A DNA stretch of 64,000 bases, from the NCBI GenBank assembly GCA_010015675.1, contig ML976978.1:493685-557684 (forward strand), written 5' to 3'. Below the pieces are notes generated by a model, which was not told where the DNA came from, ran no database searches, and was given only the letters and a program-made list of their open reading frames with translations. A program made the position numbers and the translations under genes. The first letter of the stretch is position 1, and each line of letters opens with the position of its first letter. Positions 22,761 to 35,054 of the stretch are shown in pieces. Source of the stretch: Byssothecium circinans (taxonomy: Eukaryota > Ascomycota > Dothideomycetes > Pleosporales > Massarinaceae).

Positions 22761-24642
22761 AGGATGGATCATGTCTTTGTCGTCGCGCTTTGTTCTCGCG
22801 GCTCGCTTTCTTATTTGTTCTGGCCAGACCACCTGCGTCCGTGCACCCTAGCCCGGCCATGGTTCGAACTGCGTTGGCGCCAGTCCCGACACATGCTACG
22901 CCCTCGTCGCCCTTGGGACGTGGAAAAACAAAACCTTGGAACAGCATCTTTCTTGTCAGTCTGTCAATATGTCTCGTCGCCGTGCCCGCAACTCCGGGTC
23001 AGGAGAGCCGCAGGACCACCACCATCCGAGTGCTTCACGCGGCGCGACCCATCATCTGGGACACACATCTGGTAATCTGGTAGACCTGTCAAAGGGACGC
23101 CGGCGAGGTCAGCCTCAGCTCAGCACCACCCATGTCTGCAATAATGAACCTCTCTTTGACCTGTCCGGGCCGGCGCAAGCGACAGCTCCTCCACTCTGTT
23201 GGTCCAAGCCGTCCCGCAAGCCAACGACCCCGAACAGAGGGCAGCGACAGGGCATGGGCGTATGGCGCTGAACCCTCCCCGGGCGCCGCATTGTTGCTTG
23301 CTTTCCCCCCCATGCATGCTCGCCTACGCTCGCTCAAACGATCCTGAACGGTGTGGTTTATTATTCAGTCATCGCAAGTAGTTGCTCCTGCCGTGTCTTG
23401 TCTCGTCTGCTTTGCCCCTTTGCGTGTAGCCGCGTGTGAATAGCCCGCCGCCCGCCGCTGTAGCTCGGCGCTCTCGTGCCCTTCATCTCCCGTCCCGATC
23501 CAGATCATCCCCCCAAAGGCGCTCGGACGAACCCTACCGCCTGGTTAGAGTCCTTGAAGTACTTGGAGCCCCCAGCCCAAAGAGCAGCCACGCGAACCAT
23601 CCCAAGTTCAAACCCTGACGCCTTAGCCCGCTGTACATATACACACTCACGCCGACTGCAAAACCAAAAGGCCCAGCGCAGTCCAGCCCCAGCCGCCATC
23701 GCTCCGTAGGAGCGCCCAGGACCTGAGCTTAACAAGGGGACATCGCCGTGTGTGCAAGCCTCACCACCACCATCTGTCTTTGTTGTCGCCTCTCCAGGAC
23801 CCAAGGCTCCACCGGCCGCCATCGTGCAACACCAGATCTCGCGCCCGCAACAGCTTCATCTGTGCCTGTATCCGCCTTGGGAAGCCAACGCCGCTCCCAG
23901 CGCCGTGGACACCGTCAAGCCTAAGCTACGGGCTAGCCAATCCAAGGTCCCAGAGGGCCATCGTCGGACGACAACACCAGCACGGCCATAGCAGGAGGTT
24001 TGACCTCTTGTCCAGAAACCCTCATTCGCACAGCTTGTGCGACCCGCCTCAGTAGTACTACGTCTGCGCAACCAGGAAGCTGGGCCCTACCGAGCACTGC
24101 CTGTGAAGGAATCAGTGTTCCACCACCATCTGCTTTTGCTGCTCTGTACGCCCTCCTTCCTCGACCTGCGGCAAGCAGCACCACTGATCGTGTGCAAAGA
24201 CTGAGACTTTCTAGAAGCTTTCCGGAGAGGCCTGCATCCGTCGGTATCACTGTCCGCCTGAGCCCGCGCAGGTACCATTGCCAGGACCGTTCGCCCATCA
24301 TCAGCTTTTGCTTCCATCCAGAGGGAGATCAGACTAGTCGGGAACACCATCGTAGGATATCTAGTCTGCTTGGGCGGTTTGTGTGAGCTGGACACCTTTT
24401 ACAAGATCCCTCCTCCTCCACTACCTGCGCATCATCAGCATCTTGTCCCTCGAGACTAGGCACTCATTCTCTCTCACTACGCACGTGGACTCTATTGGCC
24501 AGCCTCGAACCTGTCCATTCCGCCATTTGCAGCGTCACCGCTGCAGTCGATTCCAACTCTTCCTCAAAACTCTGGTAGGTCATCAGGGCCTTGCCGGAAC
24601 ACAACCGTCAACGTGGCTGCTGCAGTGGCTCACCCGGTATCG
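22761..24642 (+). promoter_or_regulatory. Probable long leader of the C2H2 regulator
   Basis: Nearly 1.9 kb ahead of the regulator's ATG is pyrimidine-rich, with many short overlapping frames and splice-like ends (for example ctctccag near 23799 and ctgctgcag at 24617-24625). Long, intron-containing leaders with upstream ORFs are typical of fungal developmental regulators. The transcript start is not visible. Confidence 0.35.
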
Positions 24643-25980
24643 ATGCATCCTGGGTCTGACCCAATGGGTGTACCTCCCAGCTTCGCAACGAGGAGGCCTC
24701 ACGCCGCTCAGTTGGGGAATTTCGAGCTGCCACCTCCACCGATGCACAAATATTCCTCATTCCATAACGTGAACGCTTCACAATCGTCACAAGCTTCCAC
24801 GACTATTGCAAGTGTCGGCAACCTTCTCACCCCTCCAAATAACATCCCCGGCGATGTACTGAGTTCCTCGTCAGGAGTATCGACAAGTAGCGCCCACTCG
24901 ACGACAATGCCGAACTCGTACGGCAACAACTACATTTACTCGCCGCCTTCACAAGGCTCGGGCCACTATGGCTACTCAAATCAGCAGCAGCAACAGCAAA
25001 ATCAATACCATCCTCGAGGAGGTATGTTTGCGCCGAACGATCGTCAGTTTGGGAACCACAATTCACTGACCCCGCGCGAAGGGCTGAATCCGCCACCCTA
25101 CGAAATGAACCAACAGTTGCCGCCATTCACGCCATCATCGGCCTCTTCGACCATGTCCACCATGACTGCACAACAGCAGCCTCACCATATGATGAGCGCA
25201 CAAACCCCCGTATCGAGCTCAGCACCTCAGCAATCGCCGATTCACGCTCAGGACCCCTTCCGCCCCGGACCCCCACCAACACCCACCTACAACAACTACC
25301 ACCAGACGTCGACGACACCACAACAAGCAACATTTCCGTATTCGTCGGGCTCTTCGCAGTCGCAACACAGCCCGATCAGCACTGGGGGATCCATGCCAAG
25401 AATGTCACCAGCCGTATCGCATGGCTCTATTCCGTCAATCCCTCCTAATCCAGCTCCTTCGCCGCACAGTTATCAAAGGCCATATGGAAATTACATGCCT
25501 GGTCCCGGACCAGTCTACACCAACATGAATAATCCTAATACTGGTCTGACTCTGGTCAACGGCATGCACCCGACCATGATGCAAAGCTTCAACAGTGGAC
25601 ACGCAGCAGCTCTTCCTCACTTCCTCGGACATCCACCTCATCAGCAGCAAGCGACCAACGACCGGCCTTTCAAGTGTGATCAATGCCCACAGAGTTTTAA
25701 CCGAAACCACGATCTGAAGCGGCATAAGAGGATACATCTTGCAGTCAAGCCCTTTCCCTGCAACCACTGTGACAAGAGTTTCTCGCGGAAAGACGCACTC
25801 AAGGTATGTGTCAGTTCCATCCTGTTGATACGCAGATTTGACTTTTTTTAGCGACACATTCTCGTCAAAGGCTGCGGCAAAGTCGCACACAACGGCGACG
25901 ACGCAAAGCGGGAAAGCCGTTCACCCGACCTGAAATCCGAGTCTGTAGATACGAAATCCATAATATCGAGCCGCGTATAG
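24643..25980 (+). CDS. C2H2 zinc-finger transcription factor, FlbC-like
   Basis: Exons 24643-25803 and 25852-25980 give 429 aa. The ATG at 24643 (MHPGSDPMG) is used because the frame upstream has only a GTG; an earlier coding exon is possible. The first ~340 residues are Ser/Pro/Gln/Asn-rich, with a short polyglutamine run near 24985, as in activation domains. Two C-terminal zinc fingers follow: RPFKCDQCPQSFNRNHDLKR..H and KPFPCNHCDKSFSRKDALKRH, the second ending in a cysteine (VKGC). The 48-nt intron interrupts the second finger between its K and R. The finger pair resembles, from memory, that of Aspergillus FlbC, an activator of conidiation. The zinc fingers are certain; the FlbC identity is a likely call. 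Confidence 0.85.
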
Positions 25981-27955
25981 AATGAACAACAACCTGCACT
26001 TTTCTTTTAACCTGGCGTCTTCGGCCTCGATTTCGCCTTACCTGTATTAAATATCTTCAGCCCTACTACCTTCTCTGTCTAACACGTTTGGGAACTGCGA
26101 TGTCATTATGCATTTGATAGAAAACTTGGGATAACCCTTCCTTTGACGGAAAGTGGGGAATGGACGGGCATGCTCGGTATGGAGGAGTTCTTTGGCGGTG
26201 GACGGTCTATTTTTCTTTTTCTTTTTGCTGCTTTTGTCCTTGTACAGCGGATACCTCTTAGTCGGATCGGTCGGTTGGGTTGGGACGCGGAGTCGCTCGG
26301 AGTTGGGATTACGCGTCTTCGTTTTCTTCTTTTTCGCGTCGTTCTTCATGCATCATATCGCGTGTCGACACGGGGTCGGTTTCAAGTCTCAGGTCTCGGT
26401 TTCTACTTCTGGGAAATTATCCCCGACGTAGTAGGAAAACACTACTGTCTGAGGCGGTAGGTTATGGGGGCTCTCTTGAACTGCGTTTGCTTCTTCGTTT
26501 TCTTCTTCGAATGATATAGGGCAAAGTCACCACGCGGTGCTGTCTATAGGTATGACAATAAGGCTCGGCTCAAATAGAGACTGAAATGAGATGGTTAAGA
26601 GATACCAGTAACCATGCATTCGTGCGCTTCTGGCTTCGCTGGCGGTGCTTTGACGGACCGGGTATGTTTGAATCGGCATTCGCTAGCGAAAGTTTTCGTA
26701 ATGTCGTAATGTCGTGATACTGTAAGAGTCTCTCAACGGGTGCACTGTAAAGGACATCGAGTGGGTGTGTTCCTCCAGCGGTCATGCAGCGCGTGCTCGA
26801 TATAGTGGAGGCTGCGTTAAAGTTTGCATCTTGTGATGAGCCGGTGGTCCATGCTCAAGTGCATCCGAGCCGAGATGTCACCTCAATTGACCTTTCAATT
26901 CTCCTCTTCCTTACCATCTCCATCTCCCATCTGCCATCCACCATCATTTTGGACCCTCGTCTGTCATCAAGCTGTGGATATGCTTGGACGGTATCGGACG
27001 AGTCGAGCAGTTGAGCGGTTCACCTTCGGTAGTGTTAAGTATACGTCTCTTCATACAGCCAATCTTACTCCTTCAATCTCTCTCAAATATACGTGCTTCC
27101 TATGTTCGACCGTCTCTTATTCATTCATATGGAAGTGTTCGGAAATGGGAGATAACCTAATCGTGATCCGAGGAGACAAAGAGCTTGGGGAATGGAAATC
27201 CAGACGCCCGCAAGAGCTCAGGAGGAAGCAAGGCACGTGATGGTGAATGCCGACATCTGGAGCGTGCGCTTCTCAGATATGTGAAATGTTATCGATACCT
27301 ACTCAGCCTTCCACTCAACCGACGTTGCTCTTGGCAACGCATTCCCGGAGTTGCTATTATCACTTACTTGTTGCATTCCACGCCTTCGTACCCCATCCAT
27401 GGATTGAACCTCAATTTCGCACACAACCAACTTGCAAGAACCTCCTGTCTCTCGAGGTGACCGCCTTCCAAAATTCCCGATAGTCGAATCGCGCCTGACT
27501 ACGCCGTTTGTGCCGTTTGCGAAACAATATTGCTAAAGCAGTTGCGTCCGTGCCCCCGCAGCTCAACCATAACATACGGCAGATTGCACCACCCCTCCAC
27601 TCGACAGCATTTTGTATGCATTGACAACAACTTGTTAACCCTTTTGGTTCCCGGGCGAGTCAATTGGACGCCGCCGTTCCTTTACAGGCGCGTACTTCCA
27701 CAGCCTTGCGGGAAGCTTTCGTCCCAATACAGCTTTTACACGGCAGTCCGGTCTTGAACAGGTTCTGACGTGGCAGCATCATACAGCGACAAGTGCATAC
27801 TCACCGCGGCTACACTACTTGCGTCTTGGTACACAGCGGGGTCATATCTTTTATTTGTACAGATTGGCCTATGCGCTTCAAGCCGTCTTGTTTACACCAC
27901 TAACACGCACGAGCAGTTTACGTCTCGTGCTCCACCACCAATATACCACGACACT
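25981..27955. other. Intergenic and promoter of the GIN4-type kinase
   Basis: It contains a T-rich tract at 26205-26232 and several short frames without domains. A frame runs open into the kinase from 27770, but it starts with GTG; the kinase ATG is at 27956. Nothing else was seen. Confidence 0.45.
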
Positions 27956-30900
27956 ATGGACCACGCCTACTATGGGCGCCCTCCAACCCGCCGGCGCACT
28001 GCTTTAGGAGACGCCACCCTGCGTGCTAATGAAGACCATCGCGCGCGCTCCCCCCGCCACGGCGACAAACTCAGTCCGCACGACATCCCGCCATCCTCTC
28101 CCGAGACGCTCCCGCACAACGAGTCACTAGAGCCCAACGGCTCACTCGCAGTTCGACATCCACCTCAGCCATCGCCTCAGCACAAGCGACTCTCTGCTGT
28201 TATTGATGAGTGCCGGCCCCACAACTCCAAGCGCGACTCTGAGGTGTCAAACGCTAGCACAAATGCGTCCAATGCCTCGCGACGCAAGACACATGTTGGT
28301 CCTTGGAACCTGGGGAAGACAATCGGTCGTGGAGGATGCTCGCGAGTACGCATTGTGCGGCACAGTACCACTGGTCAATATGGCGCCGCCAAGATCATAT
28401 CAAAGGCAACCGCCGACAAAGTGCGGGCCCTGAGTCTGGCCAACCTTGTGGCGAGCGCGGAGAATGATCCTACTATGCTCAACGATGGCAGGGTTATACC
28501 CATAGGCTTGGAGCGTGAGATCTGCATTATGAAGCTTCTTGACCATCCCAATATCGTTCGCCTATACGATATCTGGGAGAACCGGAATGAAATGTGGGTT
28601 TTGCCGAGCCTCCTGTGATGTACTTACGCTAACATGTTGACAGCTATCTGATAATGGAGTACATCGAAGGCGGTGAGCTGTTCAGTTACATTGGCGAGAA
28701 CGGCTCACTACCCGAAGATCTTGTCGTTTACATTTTCCGCCAGATTATTGCGGCCTTGTTGTACTGCCACCGGATCAATATCCACCACCGGGATCTGAAG
28801 CCGGAGAATATACTGCTCGACAGGACCAACATGAGCATCAAATTGGTGGACTTTGGAATGGCCGCTTTACAACCAACAGGTTCAAAGCTCACTACACCGT
28901 GTGGCAGCCCTCACTATGCTGCTCCCGAGGTCATCAAGTCAAAACCTTACGATGGAGGACAGGCAGATGTATGGAGCTGTGGTGTGATCCTCTTCGTCCT
29001 CCTCACCGGAACACCACCCTTCAATTACTCTGGTGACGAGAGGGACCTACCCATGCTCTTCCGTGCCATCTCAAAAGCTGAATATCAGATGCCACGAGGG
29101 CTATCAGTCGAAGCGACCGATCTCATCCGTAGAATTCTGATTCCTGACCCGAGAAAGCGCATCACCCTTAGCAAGGTCTGGAATCACGCTCTCTTGCGGA
29201 AGTACGACCCGGACTCCAAGGAGAGCCTATATTTGGAACGTTGGATAGGGCCTGAACCGTCGCTTCCGGAGTGGGAGCCCTTGGACCTGACGATGATTGA
29301 CCGCGAGATCTTGCGCCATATGCGTACATTATGGCACAGTGAGCCCGAAGCGGCTTTGATCAGCCGTCTTCTCAACAAGGAGTAAGTCGGAATGCTCCAC
29401 GTGTGTCGAGGCAAGAGGCTAACGGTGCTTCAGTATCAACTATGAGAAGTTCTTCTACACTGCGCTCCAGAAGTACCAACATGACCAGATGGAGAACTAC
29501 GTACCTCAGCATACCATGGCATATTCTAATAGCGACTATCACCACAACAAACGTCCGATACTTACCAAAAAGGAGATCATGCAGATGCCAGGGAAGCAGC
29601 ATAAGCGGTCGCGTTCAGGCTTCTCGATCCTCAATGACGAGCACTTGTACTCGGAACATAGCTTCTACGAGCCCCCGCCTTCGTCTGAAGCCAGCTACGA
29701 TCCTTTTCGAGCATCTAGGGACCCGATTGTACCAACGCAGTCGCTCCATCAGAACATTACCGTGCATCGAGGATCCAGTGTTGCCACTCGAAGTCTGCGT
29801 CCGGCTACGGCGCTTGGACATCATTCACGGAGTACACGAAGTACATTGCGGGTACAGGCTATGACTCGAAACTCCAAAAATGGATCTGCTGTTTCCCGTA
29901 CATCTTCCAAACGAAGCAACCCTTCTTCGCATCGATCAGTCATGTCGGGGCGACATGGGTCCGTATCTCGGTCTTCGTTGGTTAGCTCACACTATCCGAG
30001 TAGCCCTCCTGTCTTCCGACCCCAGCAGGGAATGTATAAACGTGGAGTGAGCTTCTCACATTTACGTCGCTCTTCGGTCGCTACAGCAAGTACAGCGGAG
30101 ACGGGCGGTGTGCACTACACCCCAGAGCAGCGCAGGTATCTCAATAATCGTCGAGAATCTGTTAGCTCTTCGATGCATCCCAGCCCATTGTCGCCGAGAG
30201 CCAGCACGGTTGGGAGCTCACCTGCAACGAGGCCACTTCCCAAGGTTGCCGCGGGGACGGTGCCGTCCCGGCTGAAAGTTCGCAAGCCCGAGAGCCCCAG
30301 CAAATACATCCAAAGCGAGGTTCGCAAAGTCAGCACAGAGCTAGGGAAGGTCATGGAAGAGGCCTTCAACCGCTCTTCGATGAGCTCAAGCGTTAGAACA
30401 CGAGCTTCAGGCGTCGATGGAACCAAAGACGAAGCCGAATATGATACTCCTCCCACTTCTTTCTCTAATCGTGACTCTGGTGGCACTGCTGTGTCAGGGA
30501 CTCCGGACAACAAGGCCGCATTCCAGGATCGGCCACTTCCGCCGATTCCAGACGAGACGCCGCACACCTTCCTCAAGCGCAAACTTGCGGAAACTCGATT
30601 GGAGCTTGCGCGTCGATTTGAGCAGGGCGGCGACGGTACTCAGCATCTCAAAGATGTTTATCGCCAATTGGATACTTTCATGGACCCGTCTATTCATGCT
30701 GCAAAGCGTATCGCGTCCGCACCTGCAAAGTCTGACGCATTCAGTGCCGGTCCTTTACAGGCCATCCCTGAGGAGGTCAAAGATGGCGAAGAGCGGTTAG
30801 AGTCCTATAGCTCCACACGTCGAGCTGTCACTGACCCTGCTAGACCGGCGATCGAAGGACGACGAGCATTGACCGAGCAGAACACAATTCGTTTGGTGGA

Positions 30901-32165
30901 TCAGTCGCCAACGCACATCGAACCGCTCAACATTCGTAAGCGAAGTACAGTGACCAGCACAACGAGGCTTGAGAATGACCGTGCTACCACGTCCCCTTGG
31001 CCTGGGCCTACCTCCAGTCTTGATCATGATCAAGGTCCTCTCGGTGTGCGTGCGAAACAGGCCCCTTCGACAACCCCGCTTCCTCTCGATGCAGATGTTC
31101 CGGAAAAGAAGGAAGGTGGTACTCTCAAGAAGAAGAAGTCTTCCTGGTTTCGCCGAAACTTGGAAGAAAAAGAAGCGCAGAAGCCTGCTCCACCTCCCGG
31201 TCATAGCCGCTTACAGATCCCTGAAGCATGGCAGGGTCTGGACGACCGCATAAAGGCTGACGCTCGCAAGACGGGTGACTTGGGTCAAGAGTCTGGCAGG
31301 CACACTGCTGCCGCTAAGCGGTCTGAGAAGAGCATTAGCAGCGAGTTTCCTATGCGGAACTGTGGCACGGCCCTCGGAAAGAGCGAAAGAGGTGGTGGTG
31401 CACTTAAGCAATTCTTCAACTTCTTTGGAAAGAAGCCCAAGGACGGAAAGAAACCAGGTTGGGATCTCGGAGGTACGTACCACACTCATGCGTTGCGGAA
31501 TGCGTTGCTAACTGCACCCATAGACAACTTCAGCACGTCCTCTATCTGGTCCGACTTCAACGAGTCTGACAGTGGGCTGGGTGGTCGTCCTGGCCCGCCT
31601 GAGTTCCAGACCAACTGGCTCTCTCGTTTCCTACACATCAAGCCCGCCAGCAAGACTCTTTGCTTCAAAGTCGGTCGTCCTCGAGCGCGCAAGGAGCTTT
31701 TGCGGCTGTTACGTGAGTGGGAATGCCGTGGCGTCCGGGATGTTGCAGTGAGCCCCGACAATAAGAACGTCGTCAACGCTCGGGTCGACAAAAACAACTG
31801 TATGTATTCCCAGCTGTTATTTACTGGATGGACTCTGGACGACAACGTCTTCACACTCGAGCTTGAAGAGTGTGCGCACGTTTGTTTCCGTAAAGTCTCA
31901 CTCTACCGTTTTGGACATTGCAAGCTAATTCATTGATTCTGCAGATCTTAAAATCAAGCCCGTCTCTCTCGTCATCGAGCTCTTCGTCGTCTGCGACAAC
32001 GGTCGCCGTACCCAACTCTGCTGCGCTCGCTTTACGCAGACCCGCGGCGCCGCCTCTAGCTTCCGCAAGACTGTCGATATCGTAGAGGACGTTTGTGCAA
32101 ACAAGGGTCTGCTCGTTACGGCAGTTGAGGTGAAAGAGAACATGCTTAGTGTCCTCGGCGCTTGA
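27956..32165 (+). CDS. GIN4/HSL1/KCC4-type septin-associated kinase
   Basis: Five exons, 27956-28593, 28644-29381, 29434-31472, 31524-31799 and 31945-32165, give 1,303 aa. The catalytic domain (about residues 116-385) is complete: GRGGCSRVR glycine loop, AAK lysine K146, HRDLKPEN (261-268), DFG (282-284) and a GSPHYAAPE activation segment of the AMPK/NIM1 group. A ~750-residue Ser/Arg-rich linker follows, with a basic cluster (LKKKKSSWFRRN) and a second one around FFGKKPKDGKK. The end resembles a KA1 domain (VSLVIELFVV...ARFTQTRGAASSF), which in this group binds anionic phospholipids. By family, it acts at the bud neck or septum, organising septins and timing mitosis. Intron 31473-31523 is 51 nt, in frame and stop-free, so an unspliced form would also be readable. 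Confidence 0.92.
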
Positions 32166-33137
32166 GAGACGTGTCGGCGTTCTTGTCTTGAATAACCAGT
32201 GTGCATACTTCACTATGCGATAGGGTTGCACGTTGTTATCCATGTGGACTGTTCTAGACTTCAGGACTTGGATGTTGGTACATGGACTGGATACACGGGC
32301 TTGTTTTCTGGATTGATTATGCAGCAAAAGCAACGATATCTCGACATGGACATTAAACGACAGCCACCCTTTGCATTACACCGACCTTTACACACGACGG
32401 CTCTTACGACTCATGACAAGCTTTACGGCGCAACCTCAAGATCAGCGGTGGTATCTTTGTCTTCAGGGCATGGATGGGAAGGATTCACGGACAGACTCGA
32501 TTATTGTGTAATGTTTTGCTTTCTCTCGGCTCTTTCAAATGTTTTGTCTTGCATGTAGACGGACGTGTCGTGTCCTTGCGTCTTTATTTCCCCCATGCTA
32601 TTCCCTTTCTGCATAGTGTCGCGGCGTTCTGGCACGATTCGCATGGCGGACGGCATGGCAAGATTGTTTTGTGTCAGCATTTTGCATGGCGAGCATAACG
32701 GACAGAACCTAATGATGGAGTGGGTATGATGAGAGGGGGATGCGAAAAGCTCGAGAGTATACTTAATCACTAATGATGTACATTTACCGATGTTTGTGTG
32801 AGCCTTAGGTGATGCTGTGGTTGCAGGCAGTCATGAAGCGGAGTATCTGGAACGCAGTCTTTCGTAAGCGCTTTATCCTTTTGCGCATGTATTATCTTCC
32901 CGTATCTTGTTATTTTTCATACAAGAGATCTGCACTACGAATGGTCCCTTCCAGTTTTGGATGCCTCAAGGGTCATCACGTGATGTGGCGCATGTCGGCA
33001 GCCACTGCGGCTCTTCGCCAAGGCCGGACTAACAGTATCGCCGCACACAAAGCGAGAGACCACGAACCCCAAAATAACCCGCCTACGACGACACCCCTCG
33101 ATACTAACACAACAGGTACTGCGTCAGCACCGCCAAC
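32166..33137. other. Intergenic, no supported gene
   Basis: This is the 3' flank of the kinase and the promoter of the ribosomal protein gene. The frame 32809..33312 (+) partly covers exon 1 and intron 1 of the ribosomal gene in the wrong phase. No other feature was seen. Confidence 0.5.
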
Positions 33138-33949
33138 ATGCGTACCTACGACGACAGCTTCAGCGGTCAGAAAATCTACCCGGGCAAGGTGCGTTCCGCC
33201 TCCGCTATCCCCGGCTCCGTCCTCCCACTGCTCGAAATTCTGCATCCGAACATCTGCAACATGCGATAACGAGCGATGGACGGAGCCGGGTATTGGGAGA
33301 CGCATGTGCTGATTGACTACACAGGGAAAGCTCTACGTCCGCGGTGACAGCAAGATTTTCCGATTCCAGAATGGCAAGACCGAGTCTCTGTTCCTTCAGC
33401 GCAAGAACCCGCGTCGGATCGCTTGGACGACTCTCTACCGAAGGCAGCACAAGAAGGGTATCTCTGAGGTTAGTTGGCACATTGCATTCGAACACCGCTG
33501 GGATATGACTTGGAGATGGGGCGCAATATGACATCAATTGGAACGCACATGTCGCATGCAGACGCTCGGCAATTGCAGGACACCACGCCTCCGTTCACGT
33601 CATCTCACCCAGCAATCCCTCAAGATCAATCACAGATCAGAGCTAACCATCCCACCAACAGGAAGTCGCCAAGAAGCGTACCCGCCGCACCGTCAAGCAC
33701 CAGCGCGCCATCGTCGGAGCCTCCCTCGACGTGATCAAGGAGCGCCGCAGCCAACGTCCCGAAGCCCGTAGCGCCGCCCGCGCCGCCGCCGTCAAGGAGG
33801 GCAAGGAAAAGAAGGCCGAGGCTGAGGCTAAGAAGAAGTCCGAGAAGGCAAAGAACGCCTCCAGCGCCTCCCGGGGTCAAGGCCAGAAGATCGTGGGCAA
33901 GCAAGGTGCCAAGGGTGCTGCACCCAAGGTACAGGCAAGGACTCGTTAA
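33138..33949 (+). CDS. RPL24: 60S ribosomal protein eL24
   Basis: Exons 33138-33188, 33325-33468 and 33662-33949 give 160 aa. The protein begins [20 protein letters not shown] and continues with [19 protein letters not shown] and [12 protein letters not shown], the hallmark eL24 core, then a Lys/Ala/Glu-rich tail. eL24 sits on the large subunit near the 40S interface and forms an intersubunit bridge. The introns are long for this window (136 and 193 nt) and lie early in the gene, as is usual for fungal ribosomal protein genes. The length matches fungal eL24. Confident call. Confidence 0.97.
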
Positions 33950-35054
33950 AGCGCGTCTGGAGATGACGGACGGTTTGCGGGATGTGAATTGCGTGGCCGG
34001 GGCGCGAGTTTGAATGGAACGCAACAGGTCGGACTTTCTTCCCGTGGCGTGGTGTATGCTTTCTCCTTGGGGTCGAGGGAAAAAGGGTTACGGAATGAAT
34101 GAGATGAAATATGATCATCATTCTTTTCAGAATTCTCATGCGAATGGGCCTGGTACCTGCTTCGATACAGGGTCTGGCGATAGGGCAAATGCAATTCATG
34201 TCCTAATGATATCATGCAATCAAGGCTGAGTGTCATGCTCCCCGTTTGGAACGTGCTGATGCCTAGGCGGCCACTGTAAATATAGCTAGAACTGTGGCAA
34301 GGGCAGGCTGAGGCAAAGGAAGCCGCCCGAAATGTGATGCCGCCATCGAGCACGACATCGAGAGTGAGTCAGTCACAGGTCTTCTCGCTGCTGCCTCCAT
34401 TGAACAACAGCTCTTTTCTATATATATGTCGTGCCATTGCTATCCTTATCAACGCGCAAGAGATAGTTCTGGTTGCTCAAATCCTCTGGCCTCATCTGTC
34501 AACTTCCCTTTAAGACTTCATTATTTACGCCACTTCCACGGTTTCACTTCTCTTCGCTACGTATGCGGCGGGGAATACTTTTCGGATGTTTATCCTGTAT
34601 CTATCATTGATTGCCAAACCACCCCAAGATTTTCCGCCGCCAATATTGGCGCCTTCTTCTCCTATGAGTTCAAATGCTCCACCAAGTCGAAATACTTTTT
34701 GCAATTTCCCTCTCTAAACACAGACCAGGCAAAGGACCCAGAAGGATCTTCAACGAGTACCCCCAAGACGAAACACTTTTCGCAGTTCCTGCGCCCAGAC
34801 GCCGACAAGAAGCGATGCAGAAGAATCTTTTCCACCCCGCAAACGAAAAGCGCTCCAAGAAAAGACTTATGGAAAAATTACAGCGGGCCGAAGGTTCGAG
34901 AAAACGAATGAACGCTCAGCAGAACGCAAAGACGCTTGATGACTGGGCTCACCTTTCGGATTCCCCAACGCTTTTGCGATGCCGCTCTGCCTCTACTCAA
35001 CACTTTGTCCAGATGTTTTGTCCCTTTTCCTCGGTTTTCTTTTGTCTTGGGCTT
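33950..35054. other. Intergenic with doubtful small frames
   Basis: Two ATG frames overlap in different phases on the plus strand: 34426..34911 (161 aa, directly after a TATATATATG) and 34674..35075 (133 aa, Arg/Lys-rich, ending in a hydrophobic stretch). Neither has a domain. Either could be an exon of a small gene, but I cannot choose. Confidence 0.25.

Noticed and set aside
24613..24642. Earlier start of the C2H2 regulator
   Set aside because: The codon at 24613 is GTG; the first in-frame ATG is 24643. A ctgcag acceptor just upstream leaves open a missing coding exon, noted in the feature.
27770..27955. N-terminal extension of the GIN4-type kinase
   Set aside because: The frame is open but begins with GTG; the ATG at 27956 is the first usable start.
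31851..32333. 160-codon minus frame over the end of the septin kinase
   Set aside because: It is antisense to the KA1-like exon, whose protein reading is clearly conserved; no domain on the minus strand.
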